A stretch of DNA of 64,000 bases, from assembly GCA_003260075.1 (NCBI GenBank), contig QLIY01000022.1:226830-290829 (forward strand), written 5' to 3'. Positions 12,270 through 22,253 of the stretch are shown here, in pieces. This DNA is from Phallusia mammillata. Its lineage: Eukaryota; Chordata; Ascidiacea; Phlebobranchia; Ascidiidae. Position 1 is the stretch's first letter; each line of letters begins with the position of its first letter. Below the pieces are notes generated by a model. That model made no database searches, was not told where the DNA came from, and worked only from the letters and a program-made list of their open reading frames with translations. The position numbers and the translations under genes were made by a program.

Positions 12270-13441
12270 ACCTGTCGCAATGTACATAGTACATACTGAC
12301 CGTCGTGACCGATGGTTACACATCCTGACGGTAGCAGATTGCGAACAAATTGTTACCAATTACTAATCGCATACGCAAGCTGTGCTCGTGAGTGATACAC
12401 AATTACACACGCAGGCATTTTTTCGAATGTCTGTTGAAGACCGTGTTTGGGGGGGGGGCGATCTAAATAAGCAAACTTGCATTACTAGTTACTACTGCCA
12501 TACCAGATTTAAATCGTGATACCACATGACATGTATTCAACGCGAAACGGCCTGTCGCAATGTACATAGTATATACTGACCGTCGTGACCGATGGTTTAC
12601 ATCCTGACGGTAGCAGATTGCGAACAAATTGTTACCAATCACTAATCGCATACGCAAGCTGTGCTAGTGAGTGATACACAATTACACACGCAGGCATTTT
12701 TTTCGAATGTCTGTTGAAGACCTTGTTTACCGGTTTAAATGTCTGAACCAGACGAGCAATACCACGAAATCTTTTTTTACTACTTTTCTGTTTTGTTCGT
12801 TCCAAACTCCGATTCGGAACAATTCGCGGTTCTGGTTCAGGATGAAAAAATACTTTGTTCGGTGGTGCGTTAATGCGTGACGAGTGGTTTGTGCACTTAC
12901 CATGTCCAGTTACGAATTACGAACAGACAACCTAACCTGTTTTTTCAAAATAGTGTTATAACTTATATCACATCATAGATGACGTTTCTTTTGCAACATC
13001 AAACTTAATCTGTTAGCCTTTTTGTTGCTTGTTTCGGCCACATCTTTTTACATCCAAAAGACACGTCCCAACAGACGTTTCAAAAATTGTCGATTGCTGT
13101 TAATGCAAGTACCGTTTGAGCTGTTTATAGGTTTAATATTATAAAACAAGTTCCGGCCGAAATGTTTCGGCCATACCGGAATCTTTTGTGCATCTCCAGA
13201 AAAGAAAAAAACAACAACAAGAAACGAAATCTGTTCTCTTTTTTTAGTTCGACGTCGAAACTTCGCTGGTGGTCAGAATCTGATGCATTTTGAGCAGAAA
13301 CCGGAAACTAAAAAACACAAACTTTAAAGTTTAGATCTACATTTAAAAATACATCTGTGTTTATCACTGGTGGTCCTAATCCGATGTTTTAGATCTTAAA
13401 GCCCTCTACGACCTACTGTTTATCTTGGGGTTGCATCTTTG
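12270..13441. other. non-coding, duplicated at poly-G 12449-12458, otherwise featureless
   Basis: Block 12270-12448 recurs at about 12550-12730 with few differences. The remainder up to 13441 has no open frame that looks protein-like and no recognisable RNA gene. It may hold the NHE promoter. Confidence 0.4.
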
Positions 13442-13829
13442 CAGTGGTAAGATACAGCCGGTTCGCACCGCTTCTATAGAACCGTCTCACGAAATTTTAT
13501 GAGATCAGCGAACCGGCTGGCATTACTGGTTACTGTCAATGGACATTTTGTAACAGAACCGGCTGAAAAATATGACTTTTGTGCAGTGCCGGATTACAGG
13601 TCTGCTGGCCCGTAGGCACATTTTATAAGTGGCCCGAAAATCAGGGTTGCCAACTACAAAATTAGAATTGTAATCATTAATCATTTCAAAAAAATCAGTG
13701 TTGCCAAATCATTTAAAGTGGCCTGGATTTTTGACTGGCCTGTAGGCATGGGCCTACTTTGCCTAATGGTTAATCCAGTATTGCTTTTGTGATAGAACCA
13801 GATGACAAAAAATTTGAATCCCACCACTG
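13442..13829. mobile_element. hAT-type MITE (family A), interrupted by a second MITE
   Basis: Begins CAGTGGTAAGATACAGCCGG and ends GAATCCCACCACTG. Flanks CATCTTTG (13434-13441) and CATCTATG (13830-13837) are a 7/8 target duplication. The body matches the intact copy at 14021-14202 except for a 200-bp insertion at 13584-13783. It contains the GAACCGGCTG and CTATAGAACCGTCTCAC motifs shared with that copy. Confidence 0.85.
13584..13783. mobile_element. 200-bp hAT-type MITE nested in family A MITE
   Basis: The ends CAGTGCCGGATTA and TAATCCAGTATTG are imperfect inverted repeats. CTTTTGTG is present exactly on both sides (13576-13583 and 13784-13791). The empty site is visible in the sister copy at 14021-14202, which has a single ATTTTGTG at the same place. 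So this element demonstrably jumped into the older one. Confidence 0.9.
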
Positions 13830-14020
13830 CATCTATGTCGTAAATTGTTCGGAACTATGATCTATCGATCCGAATGTGTTTGATTGTCATATTCTTTCGA
13901 AAGAACGTGATCACGTTTACTTTAATAATTTTTTATTTTAAAACAATTTTAATAGGCGTTTTTGGGTGTTTGCATGTATTTTTAACACCACGCACCTCCA
14001 GACCAGTATGTGACCGAATC

Positions 14021-14202
14021 CAGTGGGGGATTCAGCCGGTTCGCGCCGGTTCTATAGAACCGTCTCACAAAATTTTATGAGTTCAGCGAACCGGTTAGCA
14101 TGCCTACTGGTAACTGTCAATGTACTTTTTGTAACAGAACTGAGGGAAAAATATGAATTTTGTGATAGAACCGGCTGACAAAAAATTTGAATCCCACCAC
14201 TG
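14021..14202. mobile_element. hAT-type MITE (family A), uninterrupted copy
   Basis: Begins CAGTGGGGGATTCAGCCGG and ends GAATCCCACCACTG. The flanks ACCGAATC and ACCGATCG suggest a degraded 8-bp duplication. It is nearly collinear with 13442-13829 minus the nested insertion and serves as its empty-site reference. Confidence 0.8.
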
Positions 14203-15433
14203 ACCGATCGAATCATTTAAGTAAGGATGAAGTTGATTCGTGTTGTAGAATTAAAATAACTTATGAGTTCCTTACCCCCTGCAAAAAGTTTATCTGATCT
14301 GCCCACAGGTTCTTTACCCCTTTGCATGTTTCGATCAATGTTAACTTTCCCTGACATCATAGGTTAATTTTGTTTTGCCTAAATTTATTTATCTCCACCG
14401 GGTGTAAAATTGGAATTATCTTTTTGTTAGTTTGTAATTTCTGGTCAAAAAGCCTAGGCTACTCGACTCGATGGTTTGGATCCGTCAAATCATATTCATA
14501 TTGCGATTATGGCATCTATGGTCATTCCTTTTTTATTCATCTAAAAAAGCATTTTTTAAACGAAAATGTTTTAATGTAACGGTAAAGAAACTCGTTGGTG
14601 ACATTTGAACAAACACTTTACAATGTTAATGTTATAGGTTATTGTCATTTCTGCACATTTCACTCTATTTTCCCATAGACTAGGTTTTCCCATAGACTAG
14701 GTTTTAATTTGTCAGCAGAGGGCGATGTTGATACAATAAAAACTTGTTGGGGGGGGGGACTAAAGTATTCTATGATTTTCCTTCGTTTTAATTTGTCAGC
14801 AGAGGGCGATGTTGATACAATAAAAACTTGTTTACAACTTACAACAACAGGTGGAGTTGGGATTTGGGAACGAACGAGGATGTTTTTTGTTTGCTATGGG
14901 CCGTAAGCCCGTAAACTTTTGGTTCAAGTGAGTTCATAGCTTATGTAGCGCTTTGGGGGTAAGAGCATGAGAATTGAGAACAATGTTGCTCGTAAAATGC
15001 AGTACACATTTTTTGAAATGAAATAATTTCAATGAATTTTTTTGTCCAAATCTCGCCTACCTATATTTTTATGACTGTTTTATAACTGTATGCTATAGTA
15101 GGCTTTAATTGCGTTGGTGTTTAAGTGTTTGTTTAACGTTTGTTTGCGTCAGGAAAATTTGTGGAGCTTTTTACTAATTTAATTATGGAGCTTTAAGTTC
15201 AGTGTGTAATCTTCTTTGGGGGGGGGGGTAGGCTTTAATTGCGTTGGTGTTTAAGTGTTTGTTTGCGTCAGGAAAATTTGTGGAGCTCTTTACTAATTTA
15301 ATTATGGAGCTTTAAGTTCAGTGTGTAATCTTCTTTTAGATGCAAATGCTTTGCAGCAGGCAATTCCATTCTATTGACCTAAAGCTTTTTTGTAAAGTTT
15401 TTTGTAATCTGTCAACCTGGCTTCCAAGACCAG
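14203..15433. other. presumed 5' region of the TFCP2-like gene, with two duplicated joins
   Basis: Joins at 14749-14758 (flank copies about 14709-14748 and 14791-14830) and 15218-15228 (copies about 15105-15217 and 15229-15336). A possible first coding exon is ATG at 14896 to a CAA|GTGAGT donor at 14927. It leaves phase 2 and would join in frame to an acceptor at 15434. This is only a candidate; no other coding is seen. Confidence 0.35.
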
Positions 15434-18215
15434 CACAGAGTCACCCTCGTCTTCATCGAAAACATATCTACTGGTTGTCCCAACAGTGGCACCATCGAAC
15501 AGTGAACAAAGCAAAAGACAAGCTGTGGGAAATTTGATTACTTCAGAGAAAAACAACACCCAGTTTTTCCAATTTCATGAAGATGACCAACAACAAAAAA
15601 CTTTGAAGAGAAAAGTTCCAGCCACAATTAGTCCACTTTCAGGACAGCGTCTTTCACATGTTCCAATTAGACAGAAAGAGCCATCTCAAGTCCTGAATAG
15701 ACATTATTCAAACAATTCTTCTGTGATTCATACCAATTCACCTCCAAGTAGCAGCAGTAGCTCTGCTTGTTCTGTATCATCATACACCCACAGAATATCG
15801 TCAGGTGCAACCATTAATGTCAATTTGCAGCAAGAAGCAGAAAATGACTCTCCTTTCGATCTTGGATCTCAGAGTTTTTTGGCCTCTGTTACATCCAACA
15901 GTACAAACGATGTCAGTGATGTTTCCTCCCCACCTGCTATCATTACATCAGTTCAGACCACTGTATGTTAACATAACCAATTTCACTTAATTTATGTTAG
16001 TATAGTGGGGTGCAGCGGTGGCAAATAACAAGTTTACAAAGAAAATGTTTATATCATCTAAACCAGGGGTCGGCAACCTTTTAGGCGACGCATGCCAATT
16101 TACTTGTTAGGGGGGGGGGCACGTGCCAACGTTTTTATAGTGGTTCGTGTCAGCAGATATCAACAAATAAAGAGAAAGTAGAGTGTTTTGTGCATATAAG
16201 ACTGAATTTTAAGACAGTGACATAGTAAAAACTATAAACAAGCAGTGTAACAGGTTAAATTGTTACTTCAATATCAAGACGCAACTCGGTTAGCGTGCCA
16301 TGAAAAACCACCTCGGGTGCCAAACTTGGCACACATGCCAGGGGTTGCCGACCCCTGGTCTAAACTCTAATTGGAACTATGTTTTAAGATCCTGAGTACT
16401 ATTGCTGGTACAAAAATTTGCCTCTTATTAGGGTTGTATTTTCTGAAATACATAACCAAATAGTTGCTTATTTTGTTGGGGGTATTTAATGTCAATTTAT
16501 GACTTGAAGATCCACACTTTTCGTTAAATGTTGGTCTGGAAAAAAGACAAAACATGCTGTGTAGATATATTTTTATTGTGTTTTAGGTGCAAGACAAACA
16601 AGATTTGTCAACGTGGGTGAAAATGGATGGAATGGAGTCTGATCTTGTAAAAGATTTTGACAACAACTTGTCTGGACTGGGTCTGGAGCTGGGAGCCAAT
16701 GCCTACAATATGAGTGAAGTTTTAAACTTACCCATATTTAAACAAGAAAGTATACTTGGTGGCAATCAAGGTCTCCCTCCTTTTCAATACATGCTTTGTG
16801 CACCTACATCTCCTGCTACTAAAGTCTATGAAGAAACATTGACTTATTTAAATCAAGGCCAATCATATGAAATTAAGCTGAAAAAACTGAGAGACATGCC
16901 TGATATGGGTGCCTTAAACCTTGTAAAAAGCCAGCTGCGAGTGGTGTTTCATGACCGCAGGCTTCAATACACAGAGTATGCCCAGTTTCAAAGCTGGAGG
17001 TTAAATAGGCCGGGTGACAGACTACTGAATATTGATGTTCCAATGTCAGTTGGTGTAATTCAACCCAAGGAAAATCCTGACCAGGTTAACCTTGTGGAGT
17101 TTGTGTGGGATCTTGACAAAGAAGCATCTGTATGGGTTCAAGTTCACTGCATAAGCACTGAATTTACTGCACGGAAGCATGGTGGTGAAAAAGGAGTTCC
17201 ATTTCGGATCCAGATTGACACCTACACTGTGGACACAAATGGTGAGATGGGCCAGCATGTGCATTCTGCAAGTTGTCAGATAAAAGTTTTTAAACCAAAA
17301 GGTGCTGATCGCAAACAAAAAACTGACAAGGACAAAATGGAAAGGCGGTCAGCTCAAGAGAAACTGAAATATCAGCCTTCCTATGACTCAACACTTTTAA
17401 GTGAGTGTACTCCTAACTATATCCAGTCTGAACAGATTGAGGAAGTTAAGGAAATTCTTACTTCTCAGCCAAGAAACAGAATCATGGACCAGGCAAATGA
17501 TATGTCAGGACAAAGACTTGACTTTTCAATATTGCAGCAAAATACAAACAATCTTAGTTACCCTGACAAGCGATGCCGCAGTATTGTCACATACAATCCA
17601 TCTATTGAGTCATCCATACCACCGCCTCCCCCCTGTGCACCAATGAATGCTTCAACAAGCTCACAACAAGAAAGACCACCCAGTGCTCCAAATTTAACTC
17701 AAAAACAGGAAGTTTTAGTTGGTTTTGCCACTGTGGCACAAACTCAGGATTGGCTGCAGCGCAATCGCTTTGGCAGCTTTATTAAAACTTTTAATAACTA
17801 TACTGGTGCTGATCTGCTTACATTATCCCGTGATGATATTACTCAGATATGTGGACATGCTGACGGAATCCGTTTGTACAATGCATTGCGAGCAAAAAAT
17901 GTGCAGCCACGCTTAACATTGTACTTGACCCCAGCTACCATTGGAGGAGACAATGAACTTTGCATATACAAAGCATACTATTTAGAGAGAGCTACAGTGG
18001 CTGAACTGGCTAAAGCAACCAGCGATTGTATTTTCGACACTGGTGAGGGATCTCGCCCAAATATATCACGCATTTTGTACCAGCCTCCGCGATCTTCTAT
18101 TCATGTTCTGGTTACAGATGAAGTGGTGTCATTGATGAAAGATGAGTCTTCTTTTACTGTTTCCTTGGTGAAGAATGAGGTGTCATCTGGATTTCAAATT
18201 ATTTTGAAACCATAA
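15434..18215 (+). CDS. TFCP2: CP2/LSF transcription factor (TFCP2/UBP1-like)
   Basis: Sequence-specific nuclear transcription factor of the CP2 branch of the grainyhead family. Two exons are supported: about 15434-15962 (5' edge uncertain) and 16587-18215, joined in phase 0. The second exon contains an internal ATG at 16623 that gives a 530-residue protein collinear with vertebrate TFCP2. It has an N-terminal VKDFD...LSGLGLELGA segment, the CP2 DNA-binding domain about residues 55-260 (FHDRRLQYTE, KHGGEKGVPFR, KPKGADRKQKTD), a SAM-like domain about 365-430 (WLQRNRFGSF, ICGHADGIRL) and a C-terminal ubiquitin-like oligomerisation domain to the end. The first exon adds a Ser-rich leader of about 175 residues not typical of vertebrate TFCP2. 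Nearly the whole conserved protein is in one exon, unlike the many-exon vertebrate gene. TFCP2 and UBP1 cannot be told apart here. Confidence 0.93.
16064..16357. mobile_element. hAT-type MITE in the TFCP2 intron
   Basis: Starts CAGGGGTCGGCAACC and ends GGTTGCCGACCCCTG, a 15-bp inverted repeat. The flanks ATCTAAAC (16056-16063) and GTCTAAAC (16358-16365) agree at 7 of 8. It belongs to the same family as the copy at 8930-9204. A ten-G tract (16110-16119) replaces about 20 bases present in that sister copy. Confidence 0.88.
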
Positions 18216-19168
18216 TTCAGGGAACATGTTTGTTATTAGGATTCATGAACATCTGTTAGAAAGTCATGAGAGACACTTCTAAAGAGTATGTGGTGATATT
18301 ACAGATTAATCATGCCAAAACAAAAATAATTTTGTAAATTCCAAATCTGATTTTATATTTGCAATTCATTGTTGTTGTTTTTTTACCTATATGCTTTGGC
18401 TGTGTAATGTTTCTGGGAGTCTTTATCCCACCCTGCCTTGCCTCGCACAAACATTTGATAATTCCTTTAGGACATTGTTTCGAAGAAATAAGAAGAATAG
18501 TTTGCTTTTACTTGTGCAGTAGCGACTTCAGCTTTTTCACACAATTGCATCACGATTTAGCAATGGTGTGTTGTTGGATTTTTATTTGATATTCGTAGCT
18601 GCATTTATGACGTTTTTTACCCGACAAGGGTGTTCTTAGGGTGTTGATGTCTTTGTTGCACTACAACAAGTCTCTGCAGTTTAATTCCTGCTGCTGTCCA
18701 TGGTACTTTGACTGACTTTTTATGGGACTGAATGTAGTAAATTAGTGTGACAGGTTGTTTGTTTATGTGACAACATAATGGACCTAAAACAATTTCTGAC
18801 ACGAAAATACCACTAAACTGGAAAAGTAAGGTTGAAAGAAATCACTAGCCTGAAGGCCAAAAAACGGTGCATTTGATGCATGGTGGAAATTATGGCTGCA
18901 GTTGGACTTTGGTGAAAGCAATAGAATGCCGCAACTAAGCACTCATAATCATGAGTTGGGCAACAGGAGACCAATTCACCATAAACGACGCCTTGCCATT
19001 CTAAAAATTATAAGCACACACAATGTACAAAACTCGAAATGTCGATAATGGTCATGCACGCGCATTGCCTGTTACAATTTGCTATAAATGATATGACTGT
19101 TCTTTTATTTAACAATTATAGCACTATAGCAGTGCCACACTAAATTAAATCAGCAACTCGGTTTAAAC

Positions 19169-19692
19169 CAGGGAGTCGAGCCCGCGAACCGGTTTGAGCG
19201 GATTATTTCATTAAACCCGAACCGCTAATTACGATTTCCTAAAAACCCGAACCGGAGTTGAATCCTATAATTTGTTTGACGTTGGACCGGAACCGAACCA
19301 GTAAAAATGCAGCCTGCATTATATTTTGTATTTTTTTCTTCAAAACAGCGCAGTAAAGATAACGCGAGATAACAGTTATATGGCGTATAAAAAATAAACA
19401 TACACGATCAAAATTATTTTGGAGTTTGATAAGACCAGGTAGATGATGGGTAGAATGGGGGGGGGGACGCCAGTCCCGAAACGTCTCCTGGATGAATTTG
19501 TTTCTAGCCCATGTTTGCCTTATGGGAATGCTTTGGGGGGGGGGGGATTAAACGAACGGTTTGGACCCGATAATTTGCTTGAACCGGAACAAAACCCGAA
19601 CCCGAAAATACTTTTTTTTAAAACCTAATCCGAACCCGTAAAAACAAAACCAAGTGAACTTGAACCCATATGACAAGCGGTTCGACTCCCTG
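19169..19692. mobile_element. hAT-like element with CAGGGAGTCGA termini, disrupted
   Basis: Left end CAGGGAGTCGAGCC, right end GGTTCGACTCCCTG. Flanks GTTTAAAC and TATTTAAAC are similar with a one-base offset. The body is rich in AACCCGAACCGG-type repeats. G tracts at 19457-19466 and 19535-19546 bracket a fragment that belongs at about 19793-19870, so the inside is scrambled. A second left end of this family is at about 30478, cut off by the G tract at 30514. Confidence 0.65.
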
Positions 19693-20980
19693 TATTTAAA
19701 CTATTGACAAACAGTGCGTAAAAATCAACATGTACTTGTGAGTCTGTGGACTTACGACGATCTCAGCACTAAGCTGCAAGCTCAATTGGTGGGGCGCCAG
19801 TCCCGAAACGTCTCCTGTCCTTGGATGAATTTGTTTCTAGCCCATGTTTGCCTTATGGGAATGCTTTGGAGGCCGGTTTGATTCGGTAAGGGTAAGACGC
19901 CTTATAGTCTGACGCACTATGATGAAACTATTGGTAGTTTTAATTATAGTTTCTTGGAGCACCCCAAACGCTTATCAAGTGGAGATCGAAACTATTGGGT
20001 CAGCAATTTGCATTGGGTTTTAAGTAGGTTTAAAATTGGCCTAGACGAACTATTTTAATTCTACAAACATTTATTGACAGACCACATATTCTGAGAATGT
20101 TTGGTCGCATTGTGGAACACTATAGTAGTAGGCCTCTATATCAGACAATGAAAAACTTGTCTGAGAACTTTTTATTTTTACTGTTTATTTTTATTAGTAG
20201 ACGTGTTTACAAATGCCTCATGCAATTCTAGGTGTTGCAAGAAAGGTTGACTTTGCATTTCAACTAAGCCATATGTGATTCAAGTCAATGATAAATTGTT
20301 TCTCGTCATTTTTATTCCCGACTGTTTATATATTTTACCACACTAATCTAAAACTTAAATCAAAACTGCTATTTGTTCTATTGATTAATCTTTGCCCAGT
20401 CAGAAAATATCTCGGAGTTATCCCCGGGCCAAACTAGGGATTTGGGACACTGTTCGAATTAGCAGTGGTTTATCTTAGATTAACTCAGATAAGTGTTCTT
20501 ACACATTTTTCTTATTTGAGGTTGTGGAGACGATGTTTTAACAAGTAAACAATATTTTAATTCATGTTATTGCAAACTATGTTAATCTTGTGGAAAACTG
20601 TTTCTATGATTATCTGCGATAACCCATGGGTAAATCGTGGAAGTACCGATGGTATTTTCGGAATCTTGNAAATGTATACACTTACTTACATAAGAATATG
20701 TTACCCTTTTTTGTATATTGAATAATTTACTTCTGCTCGATACATTTGCTGGTGTTATATCGCAAACGATGGACGTCAATATTAACTTAGGGAATTGCCC
20801 CAATTTAGCTACCTTATGACGTCATGCGTGGTATTGTAAGCTTGCAGGTGCGTTTGGTTTTGGTTCAATTTAAAAGTTATAATTTTGCATTGTAGAAGTT
20901 TGTGATAAATGTATTAATTATGGGTCCCCTTCCCTGAAGGGGACTCATATTGATTTTACTCGAATTGTTTTTTTTTTTTT

Positions 20981-21584
20981 NNNNNNNNNNNNNNNNNNNN
21001 NNNNNNNNNNNNNNNNNNNNNNNNNNNNNNNNNNNNNNNNNNNNNNNNNNNNNNNNNNNNNNNNNNNNNNNNNNNNNNNNNNNNNNNNNNNNNNNNNNNN
21101 NNNNNNNNNNNNNNNNNNNNNNNNNNNNNNNNNNNNNNNNNNNNNNNNNNNNNNNNNNNNNNNNNNNNNNNNNNNNNNNNNNNNNNNNNNNNNNNNNNNN
21201 NNNNNNNNNNNNNNNNNNNNNNNNNNNNNNNNNNNNNNNNNNNNNNNNNNNNNNNNNNNNNNNNNNNNNNNNNNNNNNNNNNNNNNNNNNNNNNNNNNNN
21301 NNNNNNNNNNNNNNNNNNNNNNNNNNNNNNNNNNNNNNNNNNNNNNNNNNNNNNNNNNNNNNNNNNNNNNNNNNNNNNNNNNNNNNNNNNNNNNNNNNNN
21401 NNNNNNNNNNNNNNNNNNNNNNNNNNNNNNNNNNNNNNNNNNNNNNNNNNNNNNNNNNNNNNNNNNNNNNNNNNNNNNNNNNNNNNNNNNNNNNNNNNNN
21501 NNNNNNNNNNNNNNNNNNNNNNNNNNNNNNNNNNNNNNNNNNNNNNNNNNNNNNNNNNNNNNNNNNNNNNNNNNNNNNNNNNNN
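20981..21584. other. assembly gap (604 N)
   Basis: 604 consecutive N. It is the only long gap written as N in the window, in contrast to the poly-G tracts. Open frames spanning it are meaningless. Confidence 0.99.
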
Positions 21585-22253
21585 GACTTTCTCATGGTTA
21601 TCTCTTGAATTGCATTATTTTCAACTTTGCATGTGTGGGGACCCATGAGTTTTTGCCTGCAGAAACGACTAAGGTTATAAAAGACGGTGCCTAATATGGG
21701 ACCCAATACAAAATAAGCATAGGAAATATATTTATGTTTTAAAATAGTTTATAATGTATATGCAGGGGCAATATGTGCTAAGCCACCCTTCTAGTTAAGC
21801 TTATAACGCCGTTGTTTGTAGATTTGATAGATGACATTAGCATATGTTGAAAATGCTGGACCATAATTTTGGATGGTGAACAATTCACATCAAGTCATCA
21901 CACAATAACTAATTGTGTTTATTTATGCATTCAATTTTACTATTTTAGAATATAAGTAAATGACAATTACTGTTTGTTTGGAACATTTTTAAATGCTGCC
22001 TAACAAGTTTTCTTTGCACCAGTGATAATTTTTTAAAGAAAATTAAAAAAGGTCTTGGTCTTTAATAAACCCAAGGTACCAACTACCAAGTCTATAAGTA
22101 GCACCAATAACAGGAATACTGATTAGGGGATACTGGACAATGATGGTTTAATTAGCGGGGGGGGGGGCACCAAGAACAGGAATACTGATTAGGGGATACT
22201 GGACAATGATGGTTTAATTAGCATATTTGTGTTACAGAGTTTGGTCAAACAAA

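Larger units (their letters stand above)
18216..22253. other. intergenic between TFCP2 and IDUA: repeats and N gap
   Basis: Contains a hAT-like element (19169-19692), a displaced duplicate fragment, a single N at 20670, and a run of 604 N at 20981-21584. Just left of the gap is a perfect 9-bp hairpin (GTCCCCTTC...GAAGGGGAC near 20927-20947). ATGGGTCCCC left of the gap is mirrored by GGGGACCCAT at about 21637-21646, so the gap may lie inside another inverted-repeat element. At 22157-22167 a G tract separates two copies of about 52 bases just upstream of IDUA. No gene is seen. Confidence 0.5.

Noticed and set aside
13442..14202. CRISPR-like or tandem array in the repeated region 13.4-14.2 kb
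   Set aside because: Only two copies, with terminal inverted repeats and target duplications; they are transposons in a eukaryotic genome.
20945..21706. Long open frames across the N gap
   Set aside because: They consist of translated N.
22227..22253. Upstream extension of IDUA from a TTG codon
   Set aside because: The extension crosses a 3' splice-site-like TTACAG; the first ATG (22254) starts a proper signal peptide.
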